Positions 41,492 through 51,088 of a stretch of 64,000 bases of DNA are shown here, piece by piece. The translations under genes were made by a program, and so were the position numbers. The stretch's first letter is position 1, and every line of letters begins with the position of its first letter. A model generated the notes under the pieces. The model did not search any database. It saw only the letters and a program-made list of their open reading frames with translations, and was not told the DNA's origin. Origin of the DNA: Cryobacterium gelidum (GTDB taxonomy: Bacteria; Actinomycetota; Actinomycetes; Actinomycetales; Microbacteriaceae); NCBI RefSeq assembly GCF_004403985.1, contig NZ_SOHL01000027.1, forward strand, positions 248,373-312,372, given 5' to 3'.

Positions 41492-41977
41492 ATGGGCGCC
41501 AACGAACTATCTGCGCTGCTCTGGCGCGAACGGGAGCTGCTCGAGCTGCTCGTCTTCAAACTCGAAGAGGAACACCTGCTGTTGCAGGAAGGCAAGAGCC
41601 GCTGGCTCCAGCACGCCACCCGCGAGGTCGAACAGGTCATGACCCTCGTGCGTGAAGCCGGACTCGGCCGTTCCGTCGAGGTAGCCGCCCTCGCCCCCCA
41701 GTGGGGAACGACCGAGAATGCCACGCTGCGAGAACTCGGCGCTCATGCTCCCGCCGGTCCGTGGGGCGAGATCTTCGCCGCACACCTCAAAGCCATGGGC
41801 GATCTCACCACCCAGATCAAAGAACTGCGCGACACCAACGAACGATTTATTCGTGCGGCGGCCCGATCCGCGCAGGAGACGATGGCCACGGTCAGCGCCA
41901 ATCCCAAGACCTACGATGCCAGCGGCACCACCGGTGAACCTGTGACAGCTGCGCGCATTTTCGATCGCAACCTTTGA
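41492..41977 (+). CDS. flgN: FlgN-like chaperone for hook-filament junction proteins
   Basis: 161 residues, largely helical: WRERELLELLVFKLEEEHLL followed by LQEGKSRWLQHATREVEQVM is typical of FlgN. The C-terminus is Thr/Ala rich. ATG at 41492 has GGAGG five bases upstream. It precedes flgK and flgL, its expected clients. Confidence 0.85.
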   Translation: MGANELSALLWRERELLELLVFKLEEEHLLLQEGKSRWLQHATREVEQVMTLVREAGLGRSVEVAALAPQWGTTENATLRELGAHAPAGPWGEIFAAHLKAMGDLTTQIKELRDTNERFIRAAARSAQETMATVSANPKTYDASGTTGEPVTAARIFDRNL

Positions 41978-42011
41978 ATTCGAACGCCCAACGAGAAGAT
42001 CGGAGAACACG

Positions 42012-43451
42012 GTGAGCACTTTTGGTGGTTTGAACACCGCGTACACCGGCCTTGTCGCCGCGCGCCAAGGCCTTAACGTGGTCGGGCAGAACATTGCCAA
42101 CGCCAACACGGATGGCTACACGCGACAGCGAGTATCAACCTCCGCTCTCGGCGCCACGGCGTCGACCGGCGTCTTCACCCAGGGCGCTCGGGTCGGCGAA
42201 GGCGTTGCCCTCGACGGCATCATTCGCCTCGCCAGTGCCCAACTGGATGCCCGCGTGCGCGCCACCGCCGCGACCGCCGGCTACACGGCGGTGCGCGCCA
42301 ACGCGCTGGCCTCGGTCGAGGACTCACTCAACGAACCCGGCGAAGATGGCATCTCGGCCAAGCTCGATGAATTCTGGGCCGGCTGGCAGACGCTCGCCAA
42401 TGGCACCGACACCGCAGCGCCCGCCGCGCTGCTGCTCGGCACCGCCGGCGAATTGCTGACCCAGATCTCCGGGGGCTACCAGGCCGTCTCCGACGAGTGG
42501 TTATCGGTGCGCAGCGACCTGAACAATATGGTTTCCGAACTCAACGGCGCGGCCACCCAGGTCGCCGCGCTCAACGTGCAGATTCGCCAGACCATCGCTA
42601 CCGGCGGCACCGCCAACGAACTACTCGACCAGCGCACCACCCTCACCACCACGATCGCCGCCCTCACCGGTGCGACCGTCACCGAGCAGGCCGACGGCAC
42701 GGTGAACGTGCTGGTGGGCGGCAACACGCTCGTCTCCGGCGGCACGACCCATCAACTGGGCGTTACCGGTGCACGGGTCATGCAGGACAACAAGTCGGTG
42801 CAGCTCGAGTGGACGGATAACGCCAACACCCCCGTCACGATGGACGCAGGTGAAATCGCCGGGGCGCTGTCACTACTCGCTCCTGCTGCAGGTAGCGGTG
42901 CCGGTGGCGCTCTGGCCGAGGCTGCGACCTCATACAACTCATTCGCGAGCGATCTGGCCACCAAGGTCAACGCCATCTATACAACCGGGTATACGCAAAC
43001 CGATGCCACCGGGTTTAAGTTCTTTACCTTCGCTTCAGGTGCACCCGCCGCGACGGGTCTCAGTGTCGTGCCGACGAGATCCGCTGACCTGGCCTTGCGT
43101 GCCGAAGGCACCGGCGCCTACGACGGTTCGATAGCGGATGCCATCGCCCAGCTCGGCGCGGGATTCGCCGCGGATGGCAGCGCCATCGTCTCGCCGAGTA
43201 CCACCTGGTCGGATTTCGTCACGAAGACCGGCGTGCTCACGCAGACCGAGCTGCAATCGGCGGCGCTGGCCAGCGCGACGGCGTCGGGGGCAGCCAACCA
43301 GCAGCTCGCCAACTCGTCGGTGGACCTCGACGAGGAGAACGTGAACCTGCTCATGTTCCAGCACGCCTACCAGGGCGCGGCGCGCATGATGACGGCCGTC
43401 GACGAGATGCTCGATACCCTGATCAACCGCACCGGATTGGTCGGGAGATAA
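42012..43451 (+). CDS. flgK: Flagellar hook-associated protein FlgK
   Basis: 479 residues. N-terminal FGGLNTAYTGLVAARQGLNV and QNIANANTDGYTRQRV are the rod-family signature; the C-terminal SSVDLDEENVNLLMFQHAYQ and MMTAVDEMLDTLINRTG complete it. GTG start with GGAGA upstream. Normal organisation for a short FlgK. Confidence 0.95.
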   Translation: MSTFGGLNTAYTGLVAARQGLNVVGQNIANANTDGYTRQRVSTSALGATASTGVFTQGARVGEGVALDGIIRLASAQLDARVRATAATAGYTAVRANALASVEDSLNEPGEDGISAKLDEFWAGWQTLANGTDTAAPAALLLGTAGELLTQISGGYQAVSDEWLSVRSDLNNMVSELNGAATQVAALNVQIRQTIATGGTANELLDQRTTLTTTIAALTGATVTEQADGTVNVLVGGNTLVSGGTTHQLGVTGARVMQDNKSVQLEWTDNANTPVTMDAGEIAGALSLLAPAAGSGAGGALAEAATSYNSFASDLATKVNAIYTTGYTQTDATGFKFFTFASGAPAATGLSVVPTRSADLALRAEGTGAYDGSIADAIAQLGAGFAADGSAIVSPSTTWSDFVTKTGVLTQTELQSAALASATASGAANQQLANSSVDLDEENVNLLMFQHAYQGAARMMTAVDEMLDTLINRTGLVGR

Positions 43452-43454
43452 CCC

Positions 43455-44363
43455 ATGGTCGAGAGAGTGACCACCCAGACGCAGATGCGCGCCGCCCAGC
43501 GCAACCTGCAGGAAAACATGACGCACCTCGCCCGGCTCCAGGAAAAGGCGAGCACGCTCAAATCCATCAACCGTTCCTCCGACGACCCCACGGCTGCCGC
43601 CGCGGCGATGGCGGTGCGCGCCGAGATGCGTGCGGTCGACCAGTACAGCGCCAATGCCGACAACGGTAACGACTGGCTCACCACGATCGAATCGTCGCTC
43701 AGTTCGGTGTCGGACATCATGAACCGCGTGCGTGACCTCACCGTGCAGGGCGCGAACTCCGGCTCACTCTCGGCAACGGCCAAAAACGCCATCGCGATCG
43801 AGGTCGAGGGCCTCAAGATCGACCTGCTGTCGCAGGCGAACACAAAATTTCTCGGGCGAAGCGTCTTTGCCGGTAACTCGAATGAGCCGACGGCATTCAC
43901 CGCTCAGGGTACGAACCCAAAAATCTACGACTATGCGGGTGGCACGGGCAGCGTCGAGCGGCGCATCAGTGCCACCAGCACCGTGCGGGTCGATGCCGAC
44001 GGTGGCACCATTTTCGGCACCGCGAACGCCTCGGTGTTCACGCTGCTCGACGATATCGTCGCCGACCTGCGCTCAACCGACACTTCGATCAACGTGGGCG
44101 CCCGCCTCGAAGGTCTCGACGAACGGATGGCCATCATGACCGGTCAGCATAGCGAGATCGGCGCCCGCCAGGTGCAAATGGAACGCGCTCAATCGACCCT
44201 GCTCGAAAAGACCGGCACACTGGATGCCCAGCGGTCCGGCATCGAAGACGCCGACCTGGGGCAGGTCATCATCGATCTGAAACTACAGGAAGTGACCTAT
44301 CAGGCCGCCCTCGCCGTTACCGCCCGTGTGCTTCAACCAACCCTGATGGACTTTCTCTCATGA
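43455..44363 (+). CDS. flgL: Flagellar hook-associated protein FlgL
   Basis: 302 residues, flagellin-like ends: MRAAQRNLQENMTHLARLQE with INRSSDDPTAAAAAMAVRAE, and C-terminal EDADLGQVIIDLKLQEVTYQ. Starts three bases after flgK and overlaps fliW by four bases. Confidence 0.94.
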   Translation: MVERVTTQTQMRAAQRNLQENMTHLARLQEKASTLKSINRSSDDPTAAAAAMAVRAEMRAVDQYSANADNGNDWLTTIESSLSSVSDIMNRVRDLTVQGANSGSLSATAKNAIAIEVEGLKIDLLSQANTKFLGRSVFAGNSNEPTAFTAQGTNPKIYDYAGGTGSVERRISATSTVRVDADGGTIFGTANASVFTLLDDIVADLRSTDTSINVGARLEGLDERMAIMTGQHSEIGARQVQMERAQSTLLEKTGTLDAQRSGIEDADLGQVIIDLKLQEVTYQAALAVTARVLQPTLMDFLS

Positions 44364-44758
44364 GCACGACTCTCACCAGCCCCACCCTCAGCTTCGTCTC
44401 TTCCCCGCCAGGGCTGGCGCCGCTCACCGACTTCGTGCTCAACGAGATCGAGGGGGCCGCCGGGCTGTACTCGCTGCAGGCGTCCGCTCAGCCGGCCACG
44501 CGCCTGTTCGTGCTCGATGCGGCCATTTTTCTGCCGAACTACACCCCGACGATCTCGAGCGAGCAGTCGATCGCGCTGTCTCTGACGACGCCTGACGACG
44601 CCCTCGTGCTCGTAGTCGTCAACCCCGGCGAGAGCACCACGACGGTGAACCTGATGGCTCCCATCGTGGTCAATGCTCGCACCGGTGCCTGCGCACAGCT
44701 CATCCTCGACGACCAGGACTGGCCGTTGCACGCCGAGCTCGGTACCACGGACCGCTAG
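44360..44758 (+). CDS. fliW: Flagellar assembly factor FliW
   Basis: 132 residues. The conserved core DDALVLVVVNPGESTTTVNL followed by MAPIVVNARTGACAQLILDD matches FliW, which binds either flagellin or CsrA and releases CsrA repression of flagellin when flagellin is being secreted. It is the distal gene of flgN-flgK-flgL-fliW and shares that operon's promoter. Its presence with csrA and structured flagellin leaders completes the regulatory triad. Confidence 0.92.
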   Translation: MSTTLTSPTLSFVSSPPGLAPLTDFVLNEIEGAAGLYSLQASAQPATRLFVLDAAIFLPNYTPTISSEQSIALSLTTPDDALVLVVVNPGESTTTVNLMAPIVVNARTGACAQLILDDQDWPLHAELGTTDR

Positions 44759-44897
44759 TTTCTGCGCCTTTTCTGCTCGAGTAGACAATCTGCCATGGGC
44801 GCGTGATTAGCAATTGAATACGAGACTCAGGTCGATATTGTCCGATAAAACTTGAGCGAGTATCGTTTTTTTGTTCGATCCGTGAAATAATGATCTT

Positions 44898-46718
44898 ATG
44901 GCGATCAACGACGATCCACCTCCAAACTCGGAGCCTCCCAGCGCGAGCCGCGCGGCCGTTCCAGGCCCTGGCAAACCTGAAGGCACTGGTAAACCTCAAG
45001 GCACTGGTAAAGCCGCTCACGAGCCTGCCGAAGTTGCCGTGGCGAGAAGAAGCGGCGCGGAGTCCGCAGCCGCCGTCGTCTCCGCAGCTGCCGTCGTCCC
45101 CGCAGCCGCCGCCGAGTCCGCCGCCCTCGCGGCGGAGAATGCCGCGGTTGACGCCCGAGCCGTGGTGACTGCTGCCGAACGTGCGGAGTGGGCGGCCGAG
45201 ATGGTGGCGGCGGGGATTGTGCCCGGCAGGCGCCCGGAGACGCGGCGGTCGGCCGGGCGCAAGACGATATCGGGGGTGCAGGCTTTGAACTACGTGGTCG
45301 AGGCCTCCCTGCAGGACTGGAAGGCGCGCCCCGTCGATGCGGAGCAGGTGCGGCTGCTCGACGCCGTGCGGGAGTGTGACCTCACCATCAACCGGGCCCA
45401 CGCCGCGCGGGCGACCGCGATCGACGACCTCGCACGCAGGGTGGCTAGCACTGCCGTGACCGGGCGCCCGCTGGCGCGGGTGATGCTGACGCAGCAAGCA
45501 CAAGCGGCCGGCGAACAGGGCCGGCCGTTGCAGCGCTGGTCGGAGACACAAGCCGCCGAGGAAGGCCTCGTCGCCGAACTCGGCTGCCTGCTTCGCGTGC
45601 ACGAAAATACCGCACGCAACCTGCTCTGTGTGAGCAAGACGTTGCAGCACGACCTGCCCGCCACCCGCGCCCGCCTCGCCGCGGGGCTGATCAGTTACCG
45701 GCACGTGGAGGTCATCGTCGACAACGCGCTGTCCCTACCCGCCGATAGCTGGGCAGCATTCGAAGCCGAGGCGCTCACTGGTTCTGAAGACCTGACGGTG
45801 GGGCAGTTGAAGAAGCGCGCCGTCACCGTGCGGGAACTCTCCCACCCGGAATCCATCGTCACCCGGCACAAGAAGGCGCTCAGCCGGCGCTGCTTCTCGG
45901 TCATGCCCGCCCGGGACGGAATGGCCTGCCTTGAACTGACCCTCAGCCAGGAAGACGCCGCCGCGATCACTGACCGCGTCGACACCCTCGCACGCAGCCT
46001 GCACAACGCTGCCGCACTGGAGCCCGTCGACACCCGCCATCTCGGCCAGCAACGCCTCGACGTCGCCGTCGACCTGCTGCTGACGGGAGTGACGGAGACC
46101 GGACTCGGCGCCGGGGTGCAGGGGTTGGTGAACGTGACCGTGCCGGTGCTGACGCTGATGGGCCACAGCGAGGCGCCTGGCACCCTCGACGGCTTCGGCC
46201 CGATCGACGCCGAAACCGCCCGCCGCGTCGCCGCCACCGCGAAAAGCTTCACCCGGATCCCGATCCACCCCGAGACCAGCGCGGTCCTCAGCGTCGGCAA
46301 AACCCGCTATAAAGTCCCCGCCGACCTGAAAAAATGGCTCGAGATTCGCGACGGCACCTGCCGTTTCCCCGGCTGCACCCGACAAGCACGGCACAGCGAA
46401 ATCGACCACACCCACGACTGGCAATACAACGGCGAAACCCGCTGGAACAACCTCGCCCACCTGTGCAAACGCGGCCACCGACTCAAAACAGAGACCGGAT
46501 GGACCGCACAGCAGGCCCCGGACGGTGTCCTGCACTGGACCAGCCCCGCCGGCAAACACTACGCCACCCACCCCGCCACTCGCCTGGGCCCGAACTCCGC
46601 CGCAAGCGAATACATCCCCGCCACTAGCACCGCGCAGCGACCCATCGACGTTTGGGCCGACCTCGCGGTCCTCACCCCCGACGACCCCAACCAAGCTGGC
46701 GACACCGCCCCGTTCTAG
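44898..46718 (+). CDS. DUF222/HNH endonuclease-domain protein (13E12 repeat family)
   Basis: 606 residues. The N-terminal 110 residues are Ala/Pro/Gly low complexity with short repeats (EGTGKPQGTGK). A DUF222 region covers roughly residues 130-430, including RVMLTQQAQAAGEQGRPLQR and AGLISYRHVEVIVDNALSLP. The C-terminal HNH segment is CRFPGCTRQARHSEIDHTHD, then NNLAHLCKRGH. Such genes are multicopy in actinobacteria and are thought to derive from mobile elements, though their function is unknown. The upstream gap 44759-44897 is unusually A/T rich for this window. Confidence 0.85.
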   Translation: MAINDDPPPNSEPPSASRAAVPGPGKPEGTGKPQGTGKAAHEPAEVAVARRSGAESAAAVVSAAAVVPAAAAESAALAAENAAVDARAVVTAAERAEWAAEMVAAGIVPGRRPETRRSAGRKTISGVQALNYVVEASLQDWKARPVDAEQVRLLDAVRECDLTINRAHAARATAIDDLARRVASTAVTGRPLARVMLTQQAQAAGEQGRPLQRWSETQAAEEGLVAELGCLLRVHENTARNLLCVSKTLQHDLPATRARLAAGLISYRHVEVIVDNALSLPADSWAAFEAEALTGSEDLTVGQLKKRAVTVRELSHPESIVTRHKKALSRRCFSVMPARDGMACLELTLSQEDAAAITDRVDTLARSLHNAAALEPVDTRHLGQQRLDVAVDLLLTGVTETGLGAGVQGLVNVTVPVLTLMGHSEAPGTLDGFGPIDAETARRVAATAKSFTRIPIHPETSAVLSVGKTRYKVPADLKKWLEIRDGTCRFPGCTRQARHSEIDHTHDWQYNGETRWNNLAHLCKRGHRLKTETGWTAQQAPDGVLHWTSPAGKHYATHPATRLGPNSAASEYIPATSTAQRPIDVWADLAVLTPDDPNQAGDTAPF

Positions 46719-46817
46719 CTGCGGTACGTCATCTATCGGCTTTCTACATTCACCCTGTCAGGCACGAGGATGAATCGGCAACGCCACGCGTTCCGTCGCC
46801 AGGTCAGCTGTGCGCTG

Positions 46818-47297
46818 CTAGCGCGACTCGGTCTCGATCAGGGCAGCCTCGAAGGCGACCCAGGGCAGCATGGCGCACTTGACCCTGGCGGGGTAGCGCG
46901 ACACTCCCCCGAAGGCGGCGGCATCCCCGAGAATCTCTTCGTCCGGCTCGATCTTGCCGCGGGAGCGCAGCATCTCGCGAAAGTTGTCGAGCAAAGCGCG
47001 TGCCTCGTCCGTGCTGAGGCCGCGCAGGGTGTCGGTGAGAATCGAAGCGGATGCCTGCGAGATCGAGCAGCCCTCGCCGCTCCAGACCAGGTCGGTGACC
47101 GTTCCGGCGGCGATCGAGACGCGCAGGGTGACCTCGTCACCGCAGGTGGTGTTGATCTGGTGCGATTCGGCCACGCTCAAACCGGTCGCGGCGCCGCGGG
47201 ATACGGCCTCGGCCAGCGGCGTGAGCGTGGCCGCTCCGTGCCGTTCCTTGGAGTGTTCCAGAATAATGGTCTGGTACAGGCTTTGCAGGTCGCTCAT
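46818..47297 (-). CDS. sufU: SUF system scaffold/sulfur-transfer protein SufU
   Basis: 159 residues. The three conserved cysteines and aspartate are in NTTCGDEVTL, SGEGCSISQAS and RVKCAMLPWVAF. Gram-positive SufU is a zinc-dependent sulfurtransferase that accepts sulfur from SufS. It overlaps sufS by four bases (ATGA). sufB/C/D are not in the window. Confidence 0.93.
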   Translation of the reverse strand: MSDLQSLYQTIILEHSKERHGAATLTPLAEAVSRGAATGLSVAESHQINTTCGDEVTLRVSIAAGTVTDLVWSGEGCSISQASASILTDTLRGLSTDEARALLDNFREMLRSRGKIEPDEEILGDAAAFGGVSRYPARVKCAMLPWVAFEAALIETESR

Positions 47298-48646
47298 CGG
47301 GTGGCTCCTGCGCTGACGCCGAAGAAGGGGGCGACTTCGGCGAGGGTGGCCAGAAACAGGTCGACCTCGTCGGTGGTGTTGTAGAGATAGGTGCTCGCCC
47401 GGGTGGACGCGGTCACGCCCAGCCGGCGATGCAGCGGCTGCGCGCAGTGATGGCCGACCCGCACGGCGATACCGGCATCGTCGAGAAACTGGCCCACATC
47501 GTGCGCGTGCACACCCGCGACATCGACGGCGGCGAGGCCGAGCCGTTCCACGCCGACGCCGGGTCCGAGCAAGCGCACGCCGCCAATTTCGGCGAGCCCC
47601 GCGACCAGGCGCTGGCCGAGCTGGGCCTCCCAGGCAGCGACCCGATCCATGCCGGTTTCGCTCAGATAGTCAACGGCTGCGGCCAGCGCGATCGCCTGTG
47701 AGATGCGCTGAGTGCCGGCTTCGAAGCGCTGCGGCGGTGCCAGAAATTCGGCTGCCTGCATGTTCACCGTTGTGATCATCGATCCGCCGGTGAGAAAAGG
47801 CGGCATGTCGGCAAGCAGTTCTGCCTTGCCGAAGAGCACGCCGATGCCCGTCGGGCCGAGCATCTTGTGGCCGGAGAAGACGGCGAAATCCACATCGAGC
47901 GCCTGCACGTCGACCGGCAGGTGGGGCACGGTCTGGCAGGCGTCCAACACGACCAGGGCCCCGACTTTACGAGCCAGCGCCACGAGTTCGGCGACCGGGT
48001 TGATGATTCCGGTGACGTTCGAGCCATGGGTGAAGGCGAGCAGTCGTGTGTGTTGACCGACGACATCCGCTGCGGCCAGCAGATCGAGGCTGCCGTCATC
48101 GAGTACAGGAATGAAACGCAGGGTAGCGCCGGTGCGCAGCGCGAGTTGCTGCCAGGGTATGAGGTTGGCGTGGTGTTCCATCTCGGTGACCACGATCTCG
48201 TCGCCGGAACCGAGGCTGAACCGGCGGGCCGGCGGGCCGCCCAGCCCGAGCGAGGCGTTGGAGAAGCTGTACGCCAGCAGGTTGATGGCCTCGGTGGCGT
48301 TGGAGGTCCAGACGATCTCGTCGGTCTCGGCGCCGACAAACGCGGCCACTTTCTCGCGAGCCGCTTCGAAGGCCTCGGTGGCCTCGACGGCGAGGGTGTG
48401 GGCGCCGCGGTGCACGGCGGCGTTGCGCTGCTCGTAGTATTCCTGCTCCGCTTCCAGCACGCTGATCGGATTCTGCGAGGTGGCGCCCGAGTCGAGATAG
48501 GTGAGCGGATGCCCGTTCACCGTCTGGTGCAGCACCGGGAAGTCGTTGCGAATGCGCTCAACGTCGATGTTGGTCAACGGGGCCAACTCAGGGTGCAGCG
48601 CGCCGGGGACTGCGGAACTCGCGGACGATGGTGCGGAAGACGTCAT
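47294..48646 (-). CDS. sufS: Cysteine desulfurase SufS
   Basis: Pyridoxal-phosphate enzyme mobilising sulfur from cysteine for Fe-S clusters, 450 residues from ATG 48646 (the longer frame to 48790 overlaps clpS and is rejected). N-terminal RNDFPVLHQTVNGHPLTYLD and ATSQNP, the PLP-lysine motif AVFSGHKMLGPTGIGVLFGK, and a C-terminal catalytic-loop region around VRVGHHCAQPLHRRLGV with the active cysteine. Coupled to sufU; divergent from clpS. Confidence 0.93.
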   Translation of the reverse strand: MTSSAPSSASSAVPGALHPELAPLTNIDVERIRNDFPVLHQTVNGHPLTYLDSGATSQNPISVLEAEQEYYEQRNAAVHRGAHTLAVEATEAFEAAREKVAAFVGAETDEIVWTSNATEAINLLAYSFSNASLGLGGPPARRFSLGSGDEIVVTEMEHHANLIPWQQLALRTGATLRFIPVLDDGSLDLLAAADVVGQHTRLLAFTHGSNVTGIINPVAELVALARKVGALVVLDACQTVPHLPVDVQALDVDFAVFSGHKMLGPTGIGVLFGKAELLADMPPFLTGGSMITTVNMQAAEFLAPPQRFEAGTQRISQAIALAAAVDYLSETGMDRVAAWEAQLGQRLVAGLAEIGGVRLLGPGVGVERLGLAAVDVAGVHAHDVGQFLDDAGIAVRVGHHCAQPLHRRLGVTASTRASTYLYNTTDEVDLFLATLAEVAPFFGVSAGATR

Positions 48647-48744
48647 ACCCCAAGGATATTCCCTCGCCCCCGAACCCGGGCGCCGCGGGCTGCAAGTATG
48701 ACCCCGCGGTGGAAAACCCGGCGGGAGCGTGTGAGGCTTAAGGG

Positions 48745-49029
48745 GTGACCAAGACTGCCGAACACACCGAGCTGCGCGAGGAGGTGTCACTCGACCGACC
48801 GTGGGTGACCCTGGTCTGGGACGACCCGGTCAATCTCATGTCGTATGTCGCCTACGTGTTTCGCAGCTACTTCGGAGTCACCCCCAAGCACGCCGAACGA
48901 CTCATGCTGCAGGTGCACAACAACGGCCGGGCCGTCGTGGCTACCGGCAACCGTGAATCGATGGAACGCCACGTCGAAGCCATGCACGGCTACGGTCTCT
49001 GGGCGACGCTGGCCAAGGCGGAGGAATGA
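48745..49029 (+). CDS. clpS: ATP-dependent Clp protease adaptor ClpS
   Basis: Adaptor delivering N-degron proteins to ClpAP/ClpCP, 94 residues. [20 protein letters not shown] and [20 protein letters not shown] are the family core. GTG start immediately follows AAGGG, so it could be translated from a very short leader. Overlaps the following DUF2017 gene (ATGA), a common actinobacterial pair. Confidence 0.93.
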   Translation: MTKTAEHTELREEVSLDRPWVTLVWDDPVNLMSYVAYVFRSYFGVTPKHAERLMLQVHNNGRAVVATGNRESMERHVEAMHGYGLWATLAKAEE

Positions 49030-49613
49030 CCGTCATGCGGTGGTTCGCCATGCAGGAGTCCGGCGTGCTGCTCGGCCACTTCGAGCCGGTCGAGGCGGAC
49101 CTGCTGGGCCTGGCCATCACGCAGCTGTTGGAGATGCTCAATGCTGGCTCCGCCGACCCGGAGCTCGCGGCCAGTGACGCAGTCTTCGCCCGGCTGCTCC
49201 CCGACGCCTACCGCGACGACGACGAAGCTGCGGCTGAGTTTCGTCGCTTCACGGCCCCCGGTCTCCTCGAACGCAAGGCGCAAAATGCCCAGATCGTGCG
49301 GGACTCGCTCGGTGTCAGCGAGACCAGCGAAGCGGATGCCACCGGCCCGGGCGCTGCTTCGGCTTCGGGCGCGAACCCAGACACCGACACGAACACCGAT
49401 GATCGCCAGCCGATCACGATCCCGCTCGACCCCGACACCGTGCAGGCCTGGCTGCGCAGCCTCACCGACCTGCGGCTGACCCTCGCCGACCGGCTGCAGA
49501 TCTCCCCCGATGGTGACGTGCACCTCACGACCGAAGACATGCCTTTTTTGCGCGAACTCTACGAATGGCTCGGCATGTTGCAGGAGGAACTCGTCTACGT
49601 GATCGACGTGTGA
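49026..49613 (+). CDS. DUF2017 family protein
   Basis: 195 residues with no assigned biochemical role; commonly found immediately after clpS in actinobacteria. The N-terminal half ([20 protein letters not shown]) and C-terminal half ([20 protein letters not shown]) are conserved-looking and helical, separated by an Ala/Asp/Thr linker. Its last 19 bases overlap the convergent oxidoreductase gene. Confidence 0.82.
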   Translation: MTVMRWFAMQESGVLLGHFEPVEADLLGLAITQLLEMLNAGSADPELAASDAVFARLLPDAYRDDDEAAAEFRRFTAPGLLERKAQNAQIVRDSLGVSETSEADATGPGAASASGANPDTDTNTDDRQPITIPLDPDTVQAWLRSLTDLRLTLADRLQISPDGDVHLTTEDMPFLRELYEWLGMLQEELVYVIDV

Positions 49614-51088
49614 CTGAGGGGTATCGGTGAGCGATCAGCATGCTCGGCCAGCAGAGCCCGTGCAGCGAGTCCGATCACTGCGCTGTAGGTGGGGTAGGCG
49701 AACCGTACGTTGGCCAGCGTCGCCACATCGATTCCGGCGGCCATTGCCGTAGTGACGGATTGAATGACCTCCACGGCGTTTTCGCCGACCGCGTGGGCGC
49801 CAAGAATGAGCTCACGCCGGCGGTCAGTGATGAGCTTCAGAAATCCTCGTTGGCGATCGTCGATCACCGCGCGATCCAGGAGCGAATAGGGCACCACCGC
49901 TACGACGCAGAGCTCGTCGCGTTGTCGGGCCTCCACCTCGGTCAGGCCGACACCTGCGTAGTCGGGATCGGTGAACCCACCCGCAGGAAGCAAGTGCTGC
50001 GGCGAGCGCCGGGTGGCGTCCAACACGGCGTTCTCGGCTGCGGCCTCTCCTTCGAACTGTGCGGCCTGCACGAGCATGTCCCGGCCGTTGGCATCGCCGA
50101 CGGCGAAGATGTGCGGTACTGAACTGCGAAAATCCGCATCGACCGGGATAGACGAACGGCTCGTGACCACGCCGGCTGTTTCGAGTCCGAGGTCGTCGAC
50201 ATCCGCCGGCCAGCCGGTTGCCATCATCACCGCGTCGAAGCTGCCCGCTACGGTGCGGCCGTCCTCGTGCCAGGTCAGCGTGATCGAGCCGTCGGAGGCT
50301 CGTTCAAGCCCGCCGATTCCTTCAATGCCGAGGCGAAGCGCGATGCCCTGCTCGACGAAGGCGTCGGCGACGGCCTGCGAGACGGACTGATCGGATGTGG
50401 CGAGCACCCGGTCTGCGACGTCGAGCAAGGTGACGGCGGAGCCGAACGAGCTGAACACGGTGACCAGCTGCGCACCAGTGTTCCCCCCGCCGATCACGGC
50501 GAGGCGCACGGGAACGCTCGGCAGGTCGAGTACGTGCTCCGGTACCATCGCGAGTTCGGCTCCCGGCACGGGCAGACGTCGGGAATGACCACCCACGCAC
50601 ACCAGCACTGCGCCGGCCGTAATCGTGCGCCCCGTCTCGAGCATGATCGTAGACGGATCCACAAAGCGGGCGCGCCCTTCGAGAATGAGTTGAACGCCGG
50701 CGTCGGCAAAGCGGTTCGCCTCGTATTTCAGTGACCGCACCCGGTCGACGGTCTCCCGGACGCGGGCGACCGTGGCCGGCCAGTCGATGGGGCGTTCAGC
50801 CACCGAGATGCCATACGCGTCGGCGGTTCGGATCTCGCGCATGAGCCTCGCTGTTTTGGCGAGCACCCGGGTGGGCACGCATCCGGTATTCACGCACGTG
50901 CCCCCGAGGCGATCAGACTCGCAGATGGCCACGGATGCCCCGAGCTCGGCGGCGCGCAGGGCTGCAGCAGTCCCCGCCGGGCCGGCACCGATCACCACCA
51001 CGTCGAAATGGTCGGGAACGCGTGCGGATGAGTCGGTAGTCGGGTTTGCGATCGGCATTGTGTGATCGGGGGTTGGGGCAGCGGTCAT
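49595..51088 (-). CDS. Class I pyridine nucleotide-disulfide oxidoreductase (mercuric reductase/lipoamide dehydrogenase type)
   Basis: 497 residues. FAD fold VVVIGAGPAGTAAALRAAEL, redox-active disulfide GGTCVNTGCVPTRVLAKTAR (about residues 62-81), NAD(P) fold VIGGGNTGAQLVTVFSSFGS, and the C-terminal base in GAHAVGENAVEVIQ. No N-terminal metal-binding domain and no C-terminal Cys pair as in true MerA. Substrate unknown; no mer or lipoyl genes adjoin it. ATG at 51088 or 51058 may be used. Its 3' end overlaps DUF2017 on the opposite strand. Confidence 0.84.
   Translation of the reverse strand: MTAAPTPDHTMPIANPTTDSSARVPDHFDVVVIGAGPAGTAAALRAAELGASVAICESDRLGGTCVNTGCVPTRVLAKTARLMREIRTADAYGISVAERPIDWPATVARVRETVDRVRSLKYEANRFADAGVQLILEGRARFVDPSTIMLETGRTITAGAVLVCVGGHSRRLPVPGAELAMVPEHVLDLPSVPVRLAVIGGGNTGAQLVTVFSSFGSAVTLLDVADRVLATSDQSVSQAVADAFVEQGIALRLGIEGIGGLERASDGSITLTWHEDGRTVAGSFDAVMMATGWPADVDDLGLETAGVVTSRSSIPVDADFRSSVPHIFAVGDANGRDMLVQAAQFEGEAAAENAVLDATRRSPQHLLPAGGFTDPDYAGVGLTEVEARQRDELCVVAVVPYSLLDRAVIDDRQRGFLKLITDRRRELILGAHAVGENAVEVIQSVTTAMAAGIDVATLANVRFAYPTYSAVIGLAARALLAEHADRSPIPLSHTSIT

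Noticed and set aside
44759..44897. A/T-rich stretch as a sign of an insertion boundary next to the DUF222/HNH gene
   Set aside because: No inverted or direct repeats flank the gene, and low GC can be explained by a promoter; kept only as a remark.
46734..46741. CTATCGGC after the HNH gene resembling a FliA-type -10 on the minus strand
   Set aside because: The CTAAC box is absent at the required 15-base spacing, and no gene lies at a suitable distance downstream on that strand.
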